Below, piece by piece: positions 60,873 to 62,500 of a stretch of 62,500 nt of DNA. The DNA is from Paenibacillus cellulositrophicus (GTDB taxonomy: Bacteria > Bacillota > Bacilli > Paenibacillales > Paenibacillaceae), in contig NZ_CP045295.1 of assembly GCF_009363095.1 (NCBI RefSeq), forward strand, positions 4,347,501-4,410,000. Reading direction: 5' to 3'. Each line of letters opens with the position of its first letter. The stretch's first letter is position 1. The notes under the pieces were generated by a model. That model saw only the letters and a program-made list of their open reading frames with translations, was not told the DNA's origin and ran no database searches. The translations under genes were made by a program, and so were the position numbers.

Positions 60873-61592
60873 TTAACTTCCTCCACCGCCGCCCTCGCCG
60901 TTTTCCTTGCTGCCGCCTTCACTGCTGCCTTGGTCCCCGCCTTCTTGACCTTTACTCCCGCCTTTCTTTTGCGATTTCTCGACTTTAGGCTGGAGTTCTT
61001 GGGTCACGACATCCTTCAGCATGTTCATGACTTCTATTCTAAACAACGGGTTCTGCATGGCTTCCTGCATGACGGTCATTGACTGCTTGCGGTATTCAGG
61101 GGTCTTGGTAATATCCAGGAACATTTTCATGACTTCGGGTGACTTCATAATTTCGGCGACGGATTGCTGATAAGTAGGATCTTTGATCAACTGCATATGC
61201 AGCTGCTTGTTCTGCGAGCTGATGGCTTTGGCGAAGTCCCCGGCAAACTGGGGATCTGTCATGATTTTTTCGAACTCTTTCTTGTATTCCGGAGCGGTAA
61301 TGGTGTCTTTGACGGCCGTCCGGATCTGCTCTCCGGCTTGAAGCGACATCATCTGCATACCGAGCCCCGAACCAGAACCGGAGCCGCTGCTTCCCGAACC
61401 GCTGCCGCCGCCTTTCAGGGCATCCTCAACGGCTTTCTTGCCTTCATCGCTCTTCAGGATATCGACAACCATCGTTTTCATCTCTTTATAATCGCTCTGG
61501 GGCGGGGCATAGCTCTGTTCCGAACCACAGCCTGTCAGAGCCGCGGAAATACCGAGAAAAAGCGCACATAAACCGATAACCGGCCACTTCAT
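60873..61592 (-). CDS. gerD: Spore germination lipoprotein GerD
   Basis: GerD is an inner-spore-membrane lipoprotein that clusters germinant receptors into the germinosome. The 239-aa product has a lipoprotein signal peptide with lipobox LTGC (Cys22), a helical core (about 77-205) and a Gly/Ser/Lys-rich tail. Unusually, an almost pure Gly/Ser linker occupies residues 61-76, and the last 35 residues are mainly Gly, Ser, Lys and Glu. The minus-strand ATG (61590-61592) follows GGAGGA; the longer upstream frame is not used. A forespore-type promoter lies just upstream. Confidence 0.9.
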   Translation of the reverse strand: MKWPVIGLCALFLGISAALTGCGSEQSYAPPQSDYKEMKTMVVDILKSDEGKKAVEDALKGGGSGSGSSGSGSGSGLGMQMMSLQAGEQIRTAVKDTITAPEYKKEFEKIMTDPQFAGDFAKAISSQNKQLHMQLIKDPTYQQSVAEIMKSPEVMKMFLDITKTPEYRKQSMTVMQEAMQNPLFRIEVMNMLKDVVTQELQPKVEKSQKKGGSKGQEGGDQGSSEGGSKENGEGGGGGS

Positions 61593-61626
61593 CTGTGTTG
61601 TCCTCCTTTGCTTCAGATCCTGTTTG

Positions 61627-61656
61627 TAGTATGGCATCCGAAAATTCGAAATATGT
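61627..61656 (-). promoter_or_regulatory. Forespore sigma-G-type promoter of gerD
   Basis: On the minus strand, CATACTA (61627-61633) matches the sigma-G -10 consensus. ACATA (61652-61656) lies 18 nt upstream and is one base from the GNATR type of -35. It is 35 nt before the gerD start. B. subtilis gerD is known to be sigma-G dependent. Confidence 0.65.
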
Positions 61657-61719
61657 CGAGGCATGGATGGTTTTTTATTGTGAACGTTGGTAAAATAAAG
61701 TCTTGGGGGTGCAGAATAT

Positions 61720-62310
61720 TTGAACTTAAAAAGATGGATGACATTATTTTGGAAAACGCTGCTTGCCGGCTCCATAGCGGCGATTGTGGCCGGGGTGCTG
61801 CTGCAGTTTGGAAGCGGTATAATTAAATTTAAGGGGCCAGCGGATTACTTGTTTTATCTGGTTATTTTATTCGGGTACGGCCTGATGGTCAGCGTCTATT
61901 CCCAGCTTGGCTTCTTCGCTTATATGATTTTGAATTACACAGCCATCGGGGTGTTCCCTAAGAAAGTATGGCAGTACATACAGCTTGTTCTCGCGGTTTT
62001 GGCGCTGCTTGAAGTCATGTTTTTCCGCTCCTTCGTCGGGAAGGAGAACAGCCAGATTTCCGACTTGGTTGTCGGTATATCGATCCTTGTCGTAGCCATT
62101 GTTGTAGCTTATTTTAAGGCGAAAGCGACCAATCCGACCGCTTGGATACCGACAATCTTCTTCATGACGGCGATCACGATCGTGGAGCTGGTGGGAGGAC
62201 TCAAAATCGGCGTCAACAACGCCACCGTCTTTATTCTGGTTCCGCTGATCGTCTGCAATGCTTACCAAATTTTAATCCTTCATAAAGTGTTGAACGCAAA
62301 AAAGAGCTAA
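61720..62310 (+). CDS. kbaA: KinB-signalling pathway activation protein KbaA
   Basis: KbaA is a membrane protein needed for KinB to feed phosphate into the sporulation phosphorelay. The 196-aa protein has about six hydrophobic helices (for example 12-33, 42-64, 85-102, 114-131, 143-160, 166-188) and no catalytic motif. It starts with TTG at 61720 after GGGGGTG. It is divergent from gerD and converges on the pdaB-like gene, the same order as in B. subtilis. Confidence 0.9.
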   Translation: MNLKRWMTLFWKTLLAGSIAAIVAGVLLQFGSGIIKFKGPADYLFYLVILFGYGLMVSVYSQLGFFAYMILNYTAIGVFPKKVWQYIQLVLAVLALLEVMFFRSFVGKENSQISDLVVGISILVVAIVVAYFKAKATNPTAWIPTIFFMTAITIVELVGGLKIGVNNATVFILVPLIVCNAYQILILHKVLNAKKS

Positions 62311-62328
62311 GATCCTTAGCTCTTTTTT
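62298..62328. terminator. Bidirectional terminator overlapping the kbaA stop codon
   Basis: AAAAAAGAGCTAAG (62298-62311) and CTTAGCTCTTTTTT (62315-62328) form a perfect 14-bp stem around ATC. The 5' arm includes the last codons and stop of kbaA. It also serves the convergent gene that ends at 62341. Confidence 0.92.
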
Positions 62329-62340
62329 CTCTGCTTATCA

Positions 62341-62500
62341 TTACATGCCGGCTGCGTCATCAATAGCTTGCTGCATGGCCGCTTGGTCGTGAATCTCTTT
62401 TCCCTTAGAATCCGCTTGGCTGAGCAGATCGGATACGGTTACGAATTCGTACCCCTGCTTGCGGAGCTCATCAATGATGACCGGGAGCGCTTCATGGGTC
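62341..62500 (-). CDS. Polysaccharide deacetylase, PdaB-like (C-terminal part, cut by the window edge)
   Basis: The minus strand encodes the last 52 residues of a protein, including HEALPVIIDELRKQGYEFVT followed by VSDLLSQ, the typical end of NodB-type polysaccharide deacetylases. Its place next to kbaA and gerD matches pdaB, a sporulation deacetylase needed for spore stability. The C-terminal tail (about 25 residues after the NodB end) is polar. The catalytic part lies outside the window, so the PdaB name rests on gene order. Confidence 0.8.
   Translation of the reverse strand, partial: THEALPVIIDELRKQGYEFVTVSDLLSQADSKGKEIHDQAAMQQAIDDAAGM

Overview
The window is 62.5 kb of a low-GC Gram-positive, endospore-forming Bacillales chromosome. 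Gene content and protein sequences look most like Paenibacillus. The genus is my inference from remembered protein flavour and gene order; the order Bacillales is firm. It rests on ctsR-mcsA-mcsB-clpC, disA, sigH, the rpoBC and S10/spc/alpha ribosomal superoperons, and the sporulation genes cwlD, gerD, kbaA and a pdaB-like end. Nearly everything is on the + strand and is core housekeeping sequence. I found no insertion sequence, prophage, CRISPR array, tRNA gene or pseudogene.

Layout. 1-1465: the 3' part of a 23S rRNA, a 5S rRNA and the rrn terminator. 1466-3100: an intergenic stretch with DnaA-box-like sites, then an Eis-like acetyltransferase. 3140-8120: the heat-shock operon ctsR-mcsA-mcsB-clpC behind a CtsR operator. 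8144-11590: radA, disA and pssA, closed by a bidirectional terminator against a convergent small gene (11609-12004). 12232-16095: a PIN/TRAM protein, ispD, ispF and gltX. 16154-20615: a cysteine T-box leader, then cysE, cysS, mrnC, rlmB and rae1. 20693-21465: sigH. 21610-25342: rpmG-secE-nusG, rplK-rplA and rplJ-rplL, with several RNA leader elements. 25422-38673: an rsmC-like methyltransferase, rpoB, rpoC, the L7Ae-like gene, rpsL, rpsG, fusA and tuf. 38719-54217: the S10-spc-alpha superoperon from rpsJ to rplQ. 54240-56285: tandem terminators, truA, rplM and rpsI. 56337-58801: an unrecognised small Cys-rich gene on the minus strand, and a cysH-sat sulfate assimilation pair. 58813-62500: cwlD, an Mrp/SalA-type ATPase, gerD (minus), kbaA, and the C-terminal end of a polysaccharide deacetylase (minus) that runs off the right edge.

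How the parts work together. CtsR, McsA, McsB and ClpC form the stress-regulated arginine-phosphorylation and proteolysis circuit. RadA and DisA couple DNA recombination to c-di-AMP signalling. IspD and IspF are consecutive-pathway MEP enzymes. GltX and CysS charge tRNAs, and CysE, CysH and Sat feed cysteine synthesis. Most of the rest builds the ribosome, RNA polymerase and the Sec translocon. The most informative non-coding signals are the Cys T-box, the L10 leader, two hairpins upstream of rplK and rplA that resemble the 23S L1 site in this same window, and a possible attenuator with mutually exclusive pairings upstream of rpmG-secE-nusG.

I did not find a convincing undescribed multi-gene system. 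The best leads are RNA-level regulation, a mini-ORF before ctsR, an unfamiliar Cys-rich protein, and the absence of the ecfA1-ecfA2-ecfT genes between rplQ and truA.
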